From Treponema sp. (GTDB lineage: Bacteria > Spirochaetota > Spirochaetia > Treponematales > Breznakiellaceae), in contig JAISBN010000087.1 of the NCBI GenBank assembly GCA_031266175.1, positions 1-52,311 on the forward strand: a stretch of DNA of 52,311 bases, given 5' to 3'. Both the position numbers and the translations under genes were made by a program. Below the pieces are notes generated by a model. That model had not been told where the DNA came from, ran no database searches, and was given only the letters and a program-made list of their open reading frames with translations. This document shows, piece after piece, positions 1 to 8,229 of the stretch (the first letter of the stretch is position 1; each line of letters starts with the position of its first letter).

Positions 1-126
1 AAGGCCGAACTGCGGCGGCGGGCATTGCTGTTCAACCCGGTGACCCTCAAGCGGGAGATGGACGAAGCACGGGAGCGGCTCTTGAAATTGGCCGCTCAAA
101 GGGGTATCACAGGAGAAACCGCTTGA
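1..126 (+). CDS. C-terminal end of an unidentified protein, possibly a transposase
   Basis: The window opens inside an open frame (frame 1) that runs 41 codons to a TGA. The visible tail reads 'LLFNPVTLKREMDEARERLL', a charged helical end. The shape is reminiscent of the C-terminus of some integrase-type transposases, but that is a weak impression from memory. The gene start lies outside the window. The following 240 bases hold no convincing gene. The ORF-track entry at 149-361 has a low-complexity, Arg/Pro-rich translation and no ribosome-binding site. Function unknown. Confidence 0.5.
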   Translation, partial: KAELRRRALLFNPVTLKREMDEARERLLKLAAQRGITGETA

Positions 127-299
127 GCGGTTCGGCTGGATTTCTTAATTGTGGCGCACACTTTTTTCACTTAGATTTTATTTTGGCGCAATACGCCCCC
201 CGCACCGTCTGAATACCGGCGGCCCGCAAGGAACGCCGGCGGAGACGCGGGAAAGCAGCCCGCCGGTGAGTGTAACATCACAGCGGTATTTGCGACCCC

Positions 300-329
300 T
301 TGATCGCCGGGTTAAAGCCGGGATATGCT
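300..329 (+). promoter_or_regulatory. Possible sigma70-type promoter for the MscS gene
   Basis: TTGATC (300-305) and TATGCT (324-329) are separated by 18 bases and lie about 40 bases before the MscS start codon. The -10 match is only partial, so this is a moderate call. Confidence 0.35.
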
Positions 330-368
330 GGGGTATGAAAAAAATTACCGGGCAGAAATAGGCGCGTT

Positions 369-1610
369 ATGGAACTGTGGAACCATTTGCGGGCCATGAT
401 TCTGGGGGACGCCTCAAAGTTTAATCTGACCATACGCCTTTGCATTGCCGCATCCTTCGCGTTTATCCAATGTATGCTGATATGGCTTACCGTGCTTCTG
501 TTTCGTGGTATCAAGAAAAAGATAAGCGTCCTGGTGGGAAAGTACATTCCTACCCTTACCATTAGAAAGTTTCGGATTCTGGAAAGCGCCCAAATTCTGG
601 GGGGGCTTTATTTTATCCTGCGGGCCCTTAAATATGTGGTTATCTTTGTCCAGCTTTTTCTTATTATCCCTTTGATATTCAGCCTCTTTGCGCCCACCCA
701 AAACCTGGCCGCTACCCTGTTCGGCTATGTGCTGACGCCCCTAAAACAGATACTTCACAGCCTGATCAGTTATATTCCCAACCTGATAACGATTGTTATT
801 TTTGTTCTGATAGCCAACTATGCCATCCGTTCCCTTAAATTTTTTGCCACCCGGATAGAACGGGAAAAACTGGTTATTCCGGGCTTTTACCCCGACTGGG
901 CCCAGCCGACCTTTAATATTCTGCGCTTTCTGATCTATGCGTTTACCATTGCGGTGATCTATCCCTATCTTCCCGGTTCGGATTCCCGGATCTTTCAGGG
1001 AGTCTCGGTTTTTGTGGGTATCATCGTTTCCTTCGGTTCCACATCGGCAATCAATAACCTGGTGGCGGGCATTGTACTGACGTATATGCGGCCTTTCAAA
1101 CTGGGGGACCGTATTCAAATCCAGAATGTTACCGGTTTTGTGGTAGAAAAGTCTCCGGTTATTATCCGGCTGCGGACCCACAAAAACGAATATGTTACCT
1201 TCCCCAACAGCATGGCCCTGACATCAAACATCATCAATTATCATACTTCCACCACTGAAAATGAACAGGGACTGATCCTGTACGCGGATATTACCTTTGG
1301 TTATACCACGCCCTGGGAAACGGTACACGAACTTCTTATCGCCGCGGCCCTTAAAACATCGCATGTCCTGGCGGAACCGAAGCCCTTTGTGCTCCAGACC
1401 AGCCTGGACGATTTTTATGCCCATTACCAGATTAACGCGTATACCAAAAACGCCGGCCAGGTACCGGCGATTTATTCGGAACTGTTTTCCAATATTCAAA
1501 GCGGTTTCAGGGAAGCGGGGCTTGATCTTACCGCCGCCCATTTCCGGATCAACCTGCCCACCGATGCCCGGCGAAATTTTACCGGACAAAAGAGCGGATC
1601 GCTTCCATAA
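369..1610 (+). CDS. Small-conductance mechanosensitive channel (MscS family)
   Basis: This is a 413-residue inner-membrane channel of the MscS family, which opens under membrane tension to release solutes on osmotic downshock. Hydrophobic helices are visible at about residues 23-45, 80-108, 138-160 and 183-202. A pore-lining helix follows at about 208-235 ('FVGIIVSFGSTSAINNLVAG'), and then the conserved stretch 'MRPFKLGDRIQI' that begins the cytosolic beta domain. 'VTFPNS' near residue 275 is also typical. The extra N-terminal helices make it longer than E. coli MscS. The start has only a weak upstream ribosome-binding site. The 3' end overlaps the 3' end of convergent recQ by 32 bases, so the two genes are read toward each other. 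The family assignment is firm. Which paralogue it is cannot be told. Confidence 0.92.
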   Translation: MELWNHLRAMILGDASKFNLTIRLCIAASFAFIQCMLIWLTVLLFRGIKKKISVLVGKYIPTLTIRKFRILESAQILGGLYFILRALKYVVIFVQLFLIIPLIFSLFAPTQNLAATLFGYVLTPLKQILHSLISYIPNLITIVIFVLIANYAIRSLKFFATRIEREKLVIPGFYPDWAQPTFNILRFLIYAFTIAVIYPYLPGSDSRIFQGVSVFVGIIVSFGSTSAINNLVAGIVLTYMRPFKLGDRIQIQNVTGFVVEKSPVIIRLRTHKNEYVTFPNSMALTSNIINYHTSTTENEQGLILYADITFGYTTPWETVHELLIAAALKTSHVLAEPKPFVLQTSLDDFYAHYQINAYTKNAGQVPAIYSELFSNIQSGFREAGLDLTAAHFRINLPTDARRNFTGQKSGSLP

Positions 1611-3468
1611 ATAGTTCCCCGTAACGTTTGAGCTTTATTTCGCCAATACCGGAAACTTCAAGAAACTGCGCCGCCGTTACGGGCCGCCTAGCGCACATGT
1701 CCCGCAGGGTTGCGTCGGAAAAAATAACATACGCCGGTACGGATGCTTCTTTTGCAAGCATGGTTCGTACTTCCTTAAGCCTGGCCAGCAGCGCGTCGTC
1801 AATCCGGGACGGTTCGCCGCTTTTAAGCAAAAGTCCCTGTCTGCCGGTCCGTTCCGCGGCGCCCCCCGATTCCGGGGCCCCGGATTTCGGCAGCATCATC
1901 GTTACCGCTGTTTCGCCCCGTAAAACGGAACGGGATTTTTCTGCCAGCAGCAGGACGGGGTATTCCCCTTCGGCCTTCAGATACTGCTGCCGTACCAGTT
2001 CATCGATCATCAGCCGCAGGCGGTGGGGATCTGTATCCGCCATGATCCCGTAGGTGCTGAGGGTATCAAGGCCCGCCCCGCGGAGTTTTTCGCTCTTTCC
2101 TCCCCGGAGTATTTCCGCCACCATGGATTTGCCGTACCGGATTCCCCGTTCCCCCAAACGGTATACGCAGGAAAGAATTTTTTGCGCCTCCAGGGTAAAG
2201 ACGGTTTCTTCGAATTCCGTAGTGCAGTTGGAACAGTTCCCGCAAAAAGCCGGGGCGGCTTCACCGAAGTATGACAGGAGCCGGGAGCGGAAGCAGTCCG
2301 AAGTGGTGGCATAAAACGTCATCTGTTTAAGAAGTTTTTCGTTATGTGCTATTATTGCGGGATCGCGGATTTCATCATCCCCTCCCCTGGTAATCAGGAA
2401 CTGGTTAATCCGCACATCCTGGGGACTGTAGAGCAGTATGCAGTCCGCCGCTTCCCCGTCCCGTCCCGCCCGCCCCGCTTCCTGATAGTAGCTTTCAATA
2501 TTTTTGGTCATGTTGTAGTGAATCACATAAGAAACATTGGATTTGTCAATTCCCATGCCAAATGCGTTCGTTGCCACCATGATGGGCTTCCGGTCATAAA
2601 TAAAATCATCCTGGTTTTCGTGCCGTTCCCTGTCGGAAAGTCCCGCATGATACCTGGTAACCGGAAAATCCCGGTCCGCAAGCCGCCGGTGAACATCTTC
2701 CACCGTATTCCTGGTGGCGCAGTAAATTATGCCGCTCTTGTCCTTGCGGGCCCGTAAACACTCAAGAAGGGCAAGATACTTATCCCTGGGTTTTTGTACT
2801 TCAAAGTAGAGGTTCGGACGGTTAAAGCCTGTACTGACGGCAAGCGGTTCGGCGAGCTTAAGCAGGCGGAGTATGTCTTCCTTTACTTTGGGAGTGGCGG
2901 TGGCGGTAAAGGCCGCTACCACGGGCCGGACCGCAAGGCCGCCGATAAATCCTGCGATGTCAAGATAACTGGTTCTGAAATCGTGGCCCCACTGGGAAAC
3001 ACAGTGGGCTTCGTCAACCACCACCAGAGATATGGGCAGCGCTGCCGAAAGCTGCCGGAAACTGTCACTGAAAAGCCGTTCCGGAGCGATGTACAGTATC
3101 GTGTATTCCCCCCGCAGGGCCCGGCTCATGGTATCGGCATAGGCGGGACGGGAGAGGGCGCTGTTAAGAAAAGCAGCGCTGATACCCGAACTCCAGAGAG
3201 CTTCTACCTGATCCTTCATCAGCGAGATGAGGGGCGAAACAACCAGGGTTAGGCCCGGCAAGAGGAGCGCGGGAATCTGGTAGCAGAGGGATTTTCCCCC
3301 TCCGGTGGGCATGATGGACAGGACATCCCTGCCTTTAAGGAGGGCGTCAATCACCTCCTCCTGACCGGGCCTGAAAAGGGTATAGCCGAAGTACTGTTTT
3401 AAAATACCGGCCTTATCTAAAACAGGGGATTCGGGGGCTGCCGGATGTGCGGGACCGGATTCATTCAC
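1579..3468 (-). CDS. recQ: ATP-dependent DNA helicase RecQ
   Basis: This 629-residue superfamily-2 3'-5' DNA helicase acts in recombinational repair and fork maintenance. It has the expected order of parts. The RecA-like core carries Walker A 'TGGGKS' (residues 55-60), the RecQ signature 'DEAHCVSQWGHDFR', and motif VI 'YYQEAGRAGRDG'. A zinc-binding element with 'CGNCSNC' comes next, then a winged-helix (RQC) region and a C-terminal HRDC domain ending in 'VSGIGEIKLKRYG'. The length is normal for RecQ. The start codon overlaps the stop of the upstream HD-domain gene by 4 bases (ATGA), which implies one operon and translational coupling. Its tail overlaps the convergent MscS gene. The neighbours suggest a DNA-repair cluster. 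Confidence 0.97.
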   Translation of the reverse strand: MNESGPAHPAAPESPVLDKAGILKQYFGYTLFRPGQEEVIDALLKGRDVLSIMPTGGGKSLCYQIPALLLPGLTLVVSPLISLMKDQVEALWSSGISAAFLNSALSRPAYADTMSRALRGEYTILYIAPERLFSDSFRQLSAALPISLVVVDEAHCVSQWGHDFRTSYLDIAGFIGGLAVRPVVAAFTATATPKVKEDILRLLKLAEPLAVSTGFNRPNLYFEVQKPRDKYLALLECLRARKDKSGIIYCATRNTVEDVHRRLADRDFPVTRYHAGLSDRERHENQDDFIYDRKPIMVATNAFGMGIDKSNVSYVIHYNMTKNIESYYQEAGRAGRDGEAADCILLYSPQDVRINQFLITRGGDDEIRDPAIIAHNEKLLKQMTFYATTSDCFRSRLLSYFGEAAPAFCGNCSNCTTEFEETVFTLEAQKILSCVYRLGERGIRYGKSMVAEILRGGKSEKLRGAGLDTLSTYGIMADTDPHRLRLMIDELVRQQYLKAEGEYPVLLLAEKSRSVLRGETAVTMMLPKSGAPESGGAAERTGRQGLLLKSGEPSRIDDALLARLKEVRTMLAKEASVPAYVIFSDATLRDMCARRPVTAAQFLEVSGIGEIKLKRYGELFMEAIRSFVR

Positions 3469-4733
3469 CGGCGGCCCCCCGCGGAATATGCCGCCCTGCG
3501 GTAGGGATTACGCCGCTGGCGTAAAAATTTCTGGTACGCCGCGCTGCTTTGGTAATAACGGTCCAGACCCTTGAAAGAAGAGGACTCATCACAGCGGTAA
3601 AGTTCCATCAGGACAGGAAAAAGAGGCGAATTCATAATCGCTTCGGTACGGCTTAAGGGAAGCCGGGGCAGCGCCGCTGGGAGCATGTGGTTTTTTACGA
3701 GATACCATACATCGTCAACCAGGGCGGAAGGGAATTCCAGCCGTTTCAAAAAGCGTTTTGCCGTTTCCGCCCCCAGCTCGGCGTGACCGTCAAAACGGCG
3801 GCCTCCGGCGGATCCGGACAGGGGCTTTCCCGTATCGTGGAGGAGCAGAGCCAGAGACAGCCGCAGATCCTGCGTACCGGAAACCCCGGGTTTGCGGTAC
3901 CGGAAAGTTTCCAGCGTATGCCTCCAAGCGTTTCCTTCGGGGTGGAATTCTTTTGAATGTTCCGCGTCATCCAGCAGCGCCAGTTCCGGCCAGGTATCCG
4001 CCAGAAACCCCGCGGCCTTGAGCAGTTCCAGCCCCCGGTCCGGCCGGGAGGACAACAGCAGGGCGCTTAAAAGAAGACGCTGAACTTCTACCGGCGGCGT
4101 TTCCCGAAGAGCATCGTCCCTGTCCAGGACGGCGCAGAGCTCCGCCAGTACCGGTCCCAAAAGCTCACCGGCGGTATCGTAGCGGGACAGGATCAGCGCC
4201 GCCTCGCTCATCAGCCGGAAGCGTCCGGTTCCCGCGGTAAACGCCCGCTGCCACCGGGAAACGTCCCCTGCGGACGCCTTTTTATACAGCGTCCGCAGCA
4301 ACGGATACTGCGAGCGGGGATCAAGAAAAGCGCCGGTTTGAACATCCCGGTAAAAATCCAGCAGCGCAAATCCGGCGCCGGCAGCTGCGCTGGCACCGAC
4401 AGCTACACTGACACCGGCAGCTATGCCGACGCCTTTTCCCGGAACAGCCGCATAACCGGCGGCCTCGCCGATAGCGGCGGATTCCGTGTCCAGGCAGTTA
4501 AAGTACCAGGTACGGCCGTCTGTTTCCGCCGCGGCGTCCATCAGCGGGGCACCGGGAAAGCGGAGTTCGCCGAAAAAGCGGGCCAAATCGGCCAGCCCGG
4601 CGTTGGTTTCCATAAATCCGAAGGGAAGTTCCCCCAGTCCCAGATACCTGTCAACGGCGCTTACGCCCCGGAGGCGCAGAAAAAAGCCTCCGTTCAAAAG
4701 GGCTCTGAAAGGACCGTCGATTCGTTCCATCAT
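3465..4733 (-). CDS. HD-domain protein with a degenerate nucleotidyltransferase-like head
   Basis: The predicted product is about 422 residues. The C-terminal half contains an HD phosphohydrolase-type motif, 'LLLHDTGKP', followed by 'DGHAELGAE', as in the HD region of bacterial CCA-adding/poly(A) polymerase-like proteins. The N-terminal part ('LLNGGFFLRLRG', 'FMETNAGLADLARFFGELRFPG') recalls the nucleotidyltransferase palm of that family. The usual metal-binding Asp pair is not evident, so nucleotidyl transfer is doubtful. Residues about 86-121 are a Gly/Ala/Val-rich low-complexity insertion that seems to interrupt the palm. I place the start at the ATG at 4733, because GGGGAG lies 5 bases upstream. 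TTG 4736 and ATG 4730 are alternatives. The gene overlaps recQ by 4 bases. Substrate unknown. Confidence 0.75.
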   Translation of the reverse strand: MMERIDGPFRALLNGGFFLRLRGVSAVDRYLGLGELPFGFMETNAGLADLARFFGELRFPGAPLMDAAAETDGRTWYFNCLDTESAAIGEAAGYAAVPGKGVGIAAGVSVAVGASAAAGAGFALLDFYRDVQTGAFLDPRSQYPLLRTLYKKASAGDVSRWQRAFTAGTGRFRLMSEAALILSRYDTAGELLGPVLAELCAVLDRDDALRETPPVEVQRLLLSALLLSSRPDRGLELLKAAGFLADTWPELALLDDAEHSKEFHPEGNAWRHTLETFRYRKPGVSGTQDLRLSLALLLHDTGKPLSGSAGGRRFDGHAELGAETAKRFLKRLEFPSALVDDVWYLVKNHMLPAALPRLPLSRTEAIMNSPLFPVLMELYRCDESSSFKGLDRYYQSSAAYQKFLRQRRNPYRRAAYSAGGRR

Positions 4734-4766
4734 CAAGGCTCCCCGGATATTGTTGTGTTAATAAGA

Positions 4767-4795
4767 TTTATATCATGTACAAAAAAACGAATCAA
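4767..4795 (-). promoter_or_regulatory. Sigma70-type promoter for the HD-domain/recQ operon
   Basis: On the minus strand, TTGATT (4790-4795) and TATAAA (4767-4772) are separated by exactly 17 bases. This sits about 30 bases ahead of the HD gene, in an AT-rich gap between coding regions. Confidence 0.6.
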
Positions 4796-4872
4796 GAGAC
4801 ATGCATGGAGGTTCGGACATTCTGCAAATGCCTATAATTCCGCCGCATAAAACGTTATGCGCAATTCTTGTC

Positions 4873-5397
4873 TTAAGGCTCCATCTCCGGCAGGTACTTC
4901 CAGTAACGCCGGGGCATAAACTGTCTTTGCAGGGCCGGGTTTACCCGGCTTTCGTTGTTTACCGAGCGGTGGTAGTTCTTCCACAGGTTTTCCCAGTCGC
5001 CGCTTGTTCCGTCGTTTTCCCCCGGACCCTCTCTGCCGGCGGTTTCCCCCGGATTGCGCGGGATCCTTTCCAGTACCGGCGGTTTCCCCTTCTCCCGGCT
5101 TAAAACCATTCCGCGTTTTTCATCGATAATCCGCCAGGGCGTCCCGCCAAAACGACGCAAAAAATGATCCGCCAGAAGGGGAAGGATGTAATAGTCCGGA
5201 GCGCACCTGGCGGTGTAACAGTTCCCTTCCGGCCGGAAACGGAGGAAGCCGCGAAGCCGGTCATATTCCTTCCACATTTTGTAAGCCGCATCCCCTTCCC
5301 TGCTGCTTCCCCGGCTGTCGGACAGTGCTTCCAGCTCCTCCAGAGAGATACCGCTGTCCGGTTCTTCGGGGGTTTCAAACAATTCAGCCTGATTCAT
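4873..5397 (-). CDS. Partner protein of the DNA-modification/repair radical SAM enzyme (TIGR03915/DUF4130-like)
   Basis: This predicted protein is 174 residues long. The C-terminal sequence 'LWKNYHRSVNNESRVNPALQ' followed by 'MPRRYWKYLPEM' matches what I know of the DUF4130 family, which is regularly encoded beside a radical SAM protein of TIGR03916 type and is annotated as a probable DNA-metabolism protein. The middle part 'ADHFLRRFGGTPWRIIDEKRG' also fits. I choose the ATG at 5397 ('MNQAELF') because the ORF-track extension upstream overlaps the radical SAM gene. From this start the gene begins 19 bases after the radical SAM stop. The N-terminal 60 residues are acidic and less conserved in appearance. 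The molecular function is not established. Confidence 0.75.
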   Translation of the reverse strand: MNQAELFETPEEPDSGISLEELEALSDSRGSSREGDAAYKMWKEYDRLRGFLRFRPEGNCYTARCAPDYYILPLLADHFLRRFGGTPWRIIDEKRGMVLSREKGKPPVLERIPRNPGETAGREGPGENDGTSGDWENLWKNYHRSVNNESRVNPALQRQFMPRRYWKYLPEMEP

Positions 5398-5416
5398 TGT
5401 ACCACCCCCGCAAACG

Positions 5417-6778
5417 CTAAAAGTCAAAGAGCGGCAGCTGCAAGCCGTCGCCCCCGGCCAGAATGTTCCTGAGACGTACCGGATCATCCGGCCGGCCGTA
5501 AAAAATTCCGCCCAGGCTGATAAAGTACTTTGCCCGTTTCAGAACCACCCCCAAACGGCGGAGGCCGTCAAAACTGAGCGGCCCGTTCCGGCGAAGTTCG
5601 ATGATACGCTGGGCGGAACGGACCCCCATTCCCGGTATCCGGAGGAGTTCTTCGTAGGAGGCGGTTTTAAGTTCCAGGGGGAAAAGGTCAAGGTGCTTCA
5701 ACGCCCAGGAAGACTTGGGATCCAGGGCGCGGTCCAGGTAGGGATCGCCGTCCAGGATTTCTTCCGGCCGGTAATGATAAAACCGCATGAGCCAGTCCGC
5801 CTGGTACAGCCGGTGTTCCCGGAGCAGCGCTGTTCCCGCCGCAGTCCGGTCCGCGCCGGGGGGAACCACCGGCGGAAGCTTACCCACGGGGGTGTACGCG
5901 GAGTAGTATACCCTGCGGAGAGAGTACTTCCGGTACAGGGCCGCGGCCAGGCCGACGATTGTCCGGTCATCTTCGGCGCTGGCGCCCACCACCAGCTGGG
6001 TACTTTGTCCCGCCGGGGCAAAGGCGGGAACATGCCTGTACCGGCCGCGGCCCTCTTCCGCCTCGCAGGAAGCCTGCTGTACTTCCCCCATGGCGCCGAA
6101 GATCACCTTGCCCGATTTCTGCGGCGCCAGGGCATGAAGGCTTTTTTCCGTGGGAAGCTCTATGTTGGCGCTGAGCCGATCCGCCCAGCGGCCCGCCTGG
6201 CGGATGAGCCGTTCCCCCGAACCGGGAATGATCTTAAGATGGATGTAGCCGCCGTAGCCCGCCTGGGTCCGCAGCCGCCTTGCCACATCGATCAACTTTT
6301 CCATAACGATGTCGGGATCCGAAAAAACCCCGGAAGAAAGAAAAAGTCCTTCAATATAGTTCCGGCGGTAAAATTCGCAGGTAAGCTGTACCAGTTCGCC
6401 GGGGGTAAAGGACGTCCTCTGTATATCCGCCGACACCCGGTTTACGCAGTAGACGCAATCATAGCGGCATACGTTGGAGTACAGCACCTTAAGCAGGCTG
6501 ACACAGCGCCCGTCCCCGGTCCAGCTGTGACACACTCCCGCGGGAACCCGCACCCCAAAACCAGTACTGCCAAAGGGAACGTTATTGTTCGGGGAAACGC
6601 GGTGTGTGTTTCCGAAGGAAGAGCCGCTTCCCGAGGAACTTTCGCCCCTGGAGGGAGAGTTCCTCCCTGAAGAGGCGCAACGTGTGCTTCTAAGGGAAGA
6701 TGGACTTCCCGAGGAAGCACACGAGGCGTCATATTTTGCCGCCCCTGCCAGGATGGTAAGTTTATCCGCCAAATCCAT
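5417..6778 (-). CDS. Putative DNA modification/repair radical SAM protein (TIGR03916-like)
   Basis: This 453-residue radical SAM enzyme uses an Fe-S cluster to cleave S-adenosylmethionine. The cluster motif CxxxCxxC is 'CRYDCVYC' (C104, C108, C111). The C-terminus has a helix-hairpin-helix, 'LLRIPGMGVRSAQRIIELRR', which usually binds DNA and supports a nucleic-acid substrate. The N-terminus 'KYDASCASSGS' and the block 'GVCHSWTGDGRCVSLLKVLY' are family hallmarks. Between them lies a Ser/Gly/Arg-rich insertion of about 50 residues (22-73). I start at 6778 ('MDLADKL') because family members begin there and the upstream extension lies in the promoter. The gene has no ribosome-binding site, and the -10 box ends 6 bases before the start. 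The natural reaction is unknown. Confidence 0.85.
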   Translation of the reverse strand: MDLADKLTILAGAAKYDASCASSGSPSSLRSTRCASSGRNSPSRGESSSGSGSSFGNTHRVSPNNNVPFGSTGFGVRVPAGVCHSWTGDGRCVSLLKVLYSNVCRYDCVYCVNRVSADIQRTSFTPGELVQLTCEFYRRNYIEGLFLSSGVFSDPDIVMEKLIDVARRLRTQAGYGGYIHLKIIPGSGERLIRQAGRWADRLSANIELPTEKSLHALAPQKSGKVIFGAMGEVQQASCEAEEGRGRYRHVPAFAPAGQSTQLVVGASAEDDRTIVGLAAALYRKYSLRRVYYSAYTPVGKLPPVVPPGADRTAAGTALLREHRLYQADWLMRFYHYRPEEILDGDPYLDRALDPKSSWALKHLDLFPLELKTASYEELLRIPGMGVRSAQRIIELRRNGPLSFDGLRRLGVVLKRAKYFISLGGIFYGRPDDPVRLRNILAGGDGLQLPLFDF

Positions 6779-6781
6779 GGA

Positions 6782-6814
6782 ATAACTATACGCATGTATA
6801 GTTATCTTTGTCAA
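6782..6814 (-). promoter_or_regulatory. Promoter with a palindromic operator ahead of the radical SAM gene
   Basis: On the minus strand, TTGACA (6809-6814) and TATAGT (6785-6790) are 18 bases apart. A perfect palindrome, ATAACTATAC-gcat-GTATAGTTAT (6782-6805), covers the -10 box and most of the spacer, so a bound repressor would block RNA polymerase. The -10 box ends 6 bases before the ATG, so the transcript should start at or within a base of the start codon. The regulator is not identifiable here. Confidence 0.65.
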
Positions 6815-6827
6815 GAACGATTTTCCC

Positions 6828-7043
6828 CTAGACCAGGTACGATGTTCCCCGCTGTTGTACCACCGCGATAAAGTTTTTGATCGAGCGGTCTCCGGCTTTT
6901 TCGATGTCCCCGGGAAAATAGCAGCCGGGAAGCTCCCCGTTCCGGCGGTGGTAGTTCAGGCAGCGGCAGCAAATTCCCGCCCTTGCACAGTTAAACGAAC
7001 AGTTACAATTTTTCTTGTTTTGAGTGGATGTACAGTCAGCCAT
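6828..7043 (-). CDS. Small cysteine-rich protein (DUF6485-like)
   Basis: The protein has 71 residues with a cysteine cluster, 'CNCSFNCARAGICCRCLNYH', then 'GELPGCYFP'. The spacing of cysteines is what I recall for the DUF6485 family of small cytosolic proteins, probably binding zinc or iron. A good ribosome-binding site (AAGGAG) lies 5-6 bases before the ATG. It is read in the same direction as the radical SAM gene and sits just upstream of that gene's promoter, so it probably forms its own transcript. No specific function is known. Confidence 0.75.
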   Translation of the reverse strand: MADCTSTQNKKNCNCSFNCARAGICCRCLNYHRRNGELPGCYFPGDIEKAGDRSIKNFIAVVQQRGTSYLV

Positions 7044-7084
7044 GGCGTTCTCCTTTTTTCTATCTTGTATAAAGACGTATTAAA

Positions 7085-7345
7085 ATGAATGGCGGCACTA
7101 TGTCAAGTTCCCTGTTCAGGCCCCGGATCCTCCTGGCCAAGAACGAGGCAAAAGAGGCGGGGAAACACACCCTGCGGACCTTTAACAACGAGTTCATCCT
7201 CTACTCCACCCTGGTAAGCGATCAGGACAAGGTGGATCTGGGTAACCATCCCCACAATCCCCCTTCACCCATCCCGGACCCGCTGACCTGGCCGGAGTTT
7301 ATCATCAAGTTGCTGGGCATCCGGCTGCCGGCCATCATCCCATAA
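7085..7345 (+). CDS. Hypothetical protein, possibly a truncated relic
   Basis: The predicted protein has 86 residues. The sequence is natural-looking ('KNEAKEAGKHTLRTFNNEFI', then 'VSDQDKVDLGNH') and ends in a Pro-rich tail, 'PHNPPSPIPDPLTWPEF'. A segment of this type occurs, as far as I recall, near the middle of longer treponemal hypothetical proteins, which suggests the copy is cut short. There is no clear ribosome-binding site. It precedes the decayed surface-protein sequence and a palindrome, so the area appears to be degenerating. Confidence 0.4.
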   Translation: MNGGTMSSSLFRPRILLAKNEAKEAGKHTLRTFNNEFILYSTLVSDQDKVDLGNHPHNPPSPIPDPLTWPEFIIKLLGIRLPAIIP

Positions 7346-7360
7346 TTTGGAATCCTTCAA

Positions 7361-7382
7361 GGCAAAACCTTTAGGTTTTGCC
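7361..7382. repeat. Perfect palindrome (REP-like)
   Basis: GGCAAAACCT-tt-AGGTTTTGCC is a 10-bp perfect stem with a 2-base loop. It has no T-run after it, so it does not look like a terminator. A related palindrome with the same 'GTTTTGC/GCAAAAC' core occurs at 30877-30899, which suggests an intergenic repeat family. Confidence 0.6.
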
Positions 7383-8218
7383 CGGCCGGCGGGCGTTAAA
7401 CGTAAAGGAGTTTGCCCCCGGTACGGACAACACCAGGGAACCGTATATCGTCTCCCTTACCCTCCCCGCCGGGGTAACAAGCGTCAAAGCGAGTGATTAC
7501 AGCAGCCCCACCTTCAAAAACTTCACCACCCTGACCGAATTTAACGCCGCCGCCGTTGAAACCGTCGGCAACTATGCCTTCTACAACTGTACCCTGGAAA
7601 CGATAGACCTCCCCGCCTCACTCACGACAATCGGCGTCAACCCTTTTGTCCGCTGTACCAAATTAACGGCCATAAACGTTGATTCCGGGAATCTTGCCTT
7701 CCAGGGCCAAGGCGGGATGCTGCTAGACAAGGCCGAAACCACCCTGATTACGTATCCCGCCGCAACGGGGAGCATCGCAGGCGCCCTGTCGGGGATCATC
7801 ACTGTAGGTAACGATGCCTTCTACGGCTGTACCGCCCTGCCAACGGTAAGTCTCCCCGTGGTCCAAACCGTCGGCGACGATGCCTTCTACTACTGTACCG
7901 GCTTGACAACGGTAAGCCTCCCAGCGGCCACAAGCATCGGCAGGGGAGCCTTCTGCTATACAGGCAGCAAGGCCCTGACTGTCACCCTGGGCCCCGCGGC
8001 CCCTACGCTGGGAGCGGAGATGTTTATGTTGGCGCAGCCAGGCCGTCGCCGTCACGGTCCCCTCCGGCGCGACAGGGTACGGCTCGACGCCCGGTGACAC
8101 CGCCGACGTATGCTGGGGCAACGGCTTCCGGGGCGGCGGCTGGACCGGGAGCGCCTTTGTTGACGGCGATACGGTCAGCGGCAACGTCAACCTGGCGATT
8201 ACGTACGACACGCCGTAG
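7378..8218 (+). pseudogene. BspA-like leucine-rich-repeat surface protein, 5'-truncated and frameshifted
   Basis: From about 7440 the frame encodes several LRR_5/BspA-type repeats of the pattern 'VGNYAFYNC-LETIDLPASLTTIG', 'VGNDAFYGCTALPTVSLP' and 'VGDDAFYYCTGLTTVSLPAATSIG'. Such repeats form extracellular solenoids on treponemes and other host-associated bacteria. The usual lipoprotein signal peptide is missing, so the 5' part is lost. Near 8030-8042 the frame breaks. The proper ending continues in the next frame as 'AVAVTVPSGATGYGSTPGD' and 'WGNGFRGGGWTGSAF', to a TAG at 8216-8218. The ORF track shows the wrong-frame end at 8097. The listed start (TTG 7378) is formal only. A strong terminator follows. 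Confidence 0.75.
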
Positions 8219-8229
8219 CCTCGTCCGGT

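Noticed and set aside
149-361. 70-codon ORF before the MscS gene
   Set aside because: Low-complexity Arg/Pro-rich translation, no ribosome-binding site, and its 3' part overlaps the presumed MscS promoter.
5693-6670. 325-codon ORF opposite the radical SAM gene
   Set aside because: The minus-strand frame carries the CxxxCxxC and helix-hairpin-helix motifs; this frame carries none.
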